From positions 4,393 to 10,111 of the forward strand of contig DIAV01000129.1 in NCBI GenBank assembly GCA_002415895.1: 5,719 nucleotides of DNA. Reading direction: 5' to 3'. Shown here piece after piece: positions 5,699 through 5,719 of the stretch. Position 1 is the stretch's first letter. Each line of letters starts with the position of its first letter. The position numbers were made by a program, and so were the translations under genes. The notes under the pieces were generated by a model. That model ran no database searches. It saw nothing but the letters and a program-made list of their open reading frames with translations, and was not told the origin of the DNA. The stretch is from Anaerolineales bacterium UBA5069 (lineage in GTDB: Bacteria > Chloroflexota > Anaerolineae > Caldilineales > Caldilineaceae).

Positions 5699-5719
5699 CC
5701 TCACCCCCGGCCCCTCTCC
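5699..5719. repeat. Start of a C-rich dispersed repeat, cut by the window edge
   Basis: The last 21 bases contain CTCACCCCCGGCCCC followed by TCTCC, nearly pure C/T on this strand. From memory, this is how one arm begins in a dispersed inverted-repeat family found between genes in several bacterial genomes, including Chloroflexota, where the second arm is a GGAGAGGGG-type complement. The second arm would lie outside the window, so the assignment is provisional. Confidence 0.45.

Overview
The window (about 60% GC by eye) holds four protein-coding genes and no RNA gene, CRISPR array or insertion sequence that I can see. In order they are the 3' part of thrS (threonyl-tRNA synthetase, + strand), a cytochrome P450 (+), a hormone-sensitive-lipase-type alpha/beta hydrolase (+), and a long-chain acyl-CoA synthetase of the FadD type (- strand, convergent with the other three). 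All three internal starts have a clear AGGAG/GGAG ribosome binding site, so the organism is a bacterium using ordinary Shine-Dalgarno initiation. The ThrRS sequence style (MNCPFHHKIY, then QMNDAHIYC) and the CTCACCCCCGGCCCC-type repeat at the right edge fit Chloroflexota or a neighbouring environmental phylum. That placement is an impression from memory, not a demonstrated assignment.

Layout: thrS ends at 1092. The next 204 bases (1093-1296) are the most structured non-coding part of the window. They hold a 75-base inverted repeat that probably ends thrS transcription. They also hold three copies (two direct, one inverted) of a 17-base bipartite motif, TGTACAG-N4-AACGCG, in which only the central four bases vary. 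The copies can pair in two mutually exclusive ways. The P450 (1297-2667) and hydrolase (2768-3667) follow on the same strand with a 100-base gap and look like a two-gene unit. A 116-base convergent gap (3668-3783) holds no convincing terminator. The fadD-like gene (5532 down to 3784) is read from a candidate extended -10 promoter near 5608-5616. The last ~80 bases hold small dyads and the beginning of a C-rich repeat cut by the window edge.

How the genes may fit together: thrS is housekeeping and is probably an unrelated neighbour. The P450 (monooxygenation of a hydrophobic substrate), the esterase/lactonase-like hydrolase and the acyl-CoA synthetase are each plausible in oxidation, ester cleavage and CoA activation of a lipid or other hydrophobic carboxylic compound. 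No redox partner, transporter or regulator is present here, so a shared pathway is only inferred. The coding content is otherwise ordinary. The part most worth a second look is the repeat/hairpin array at 1111-1201.
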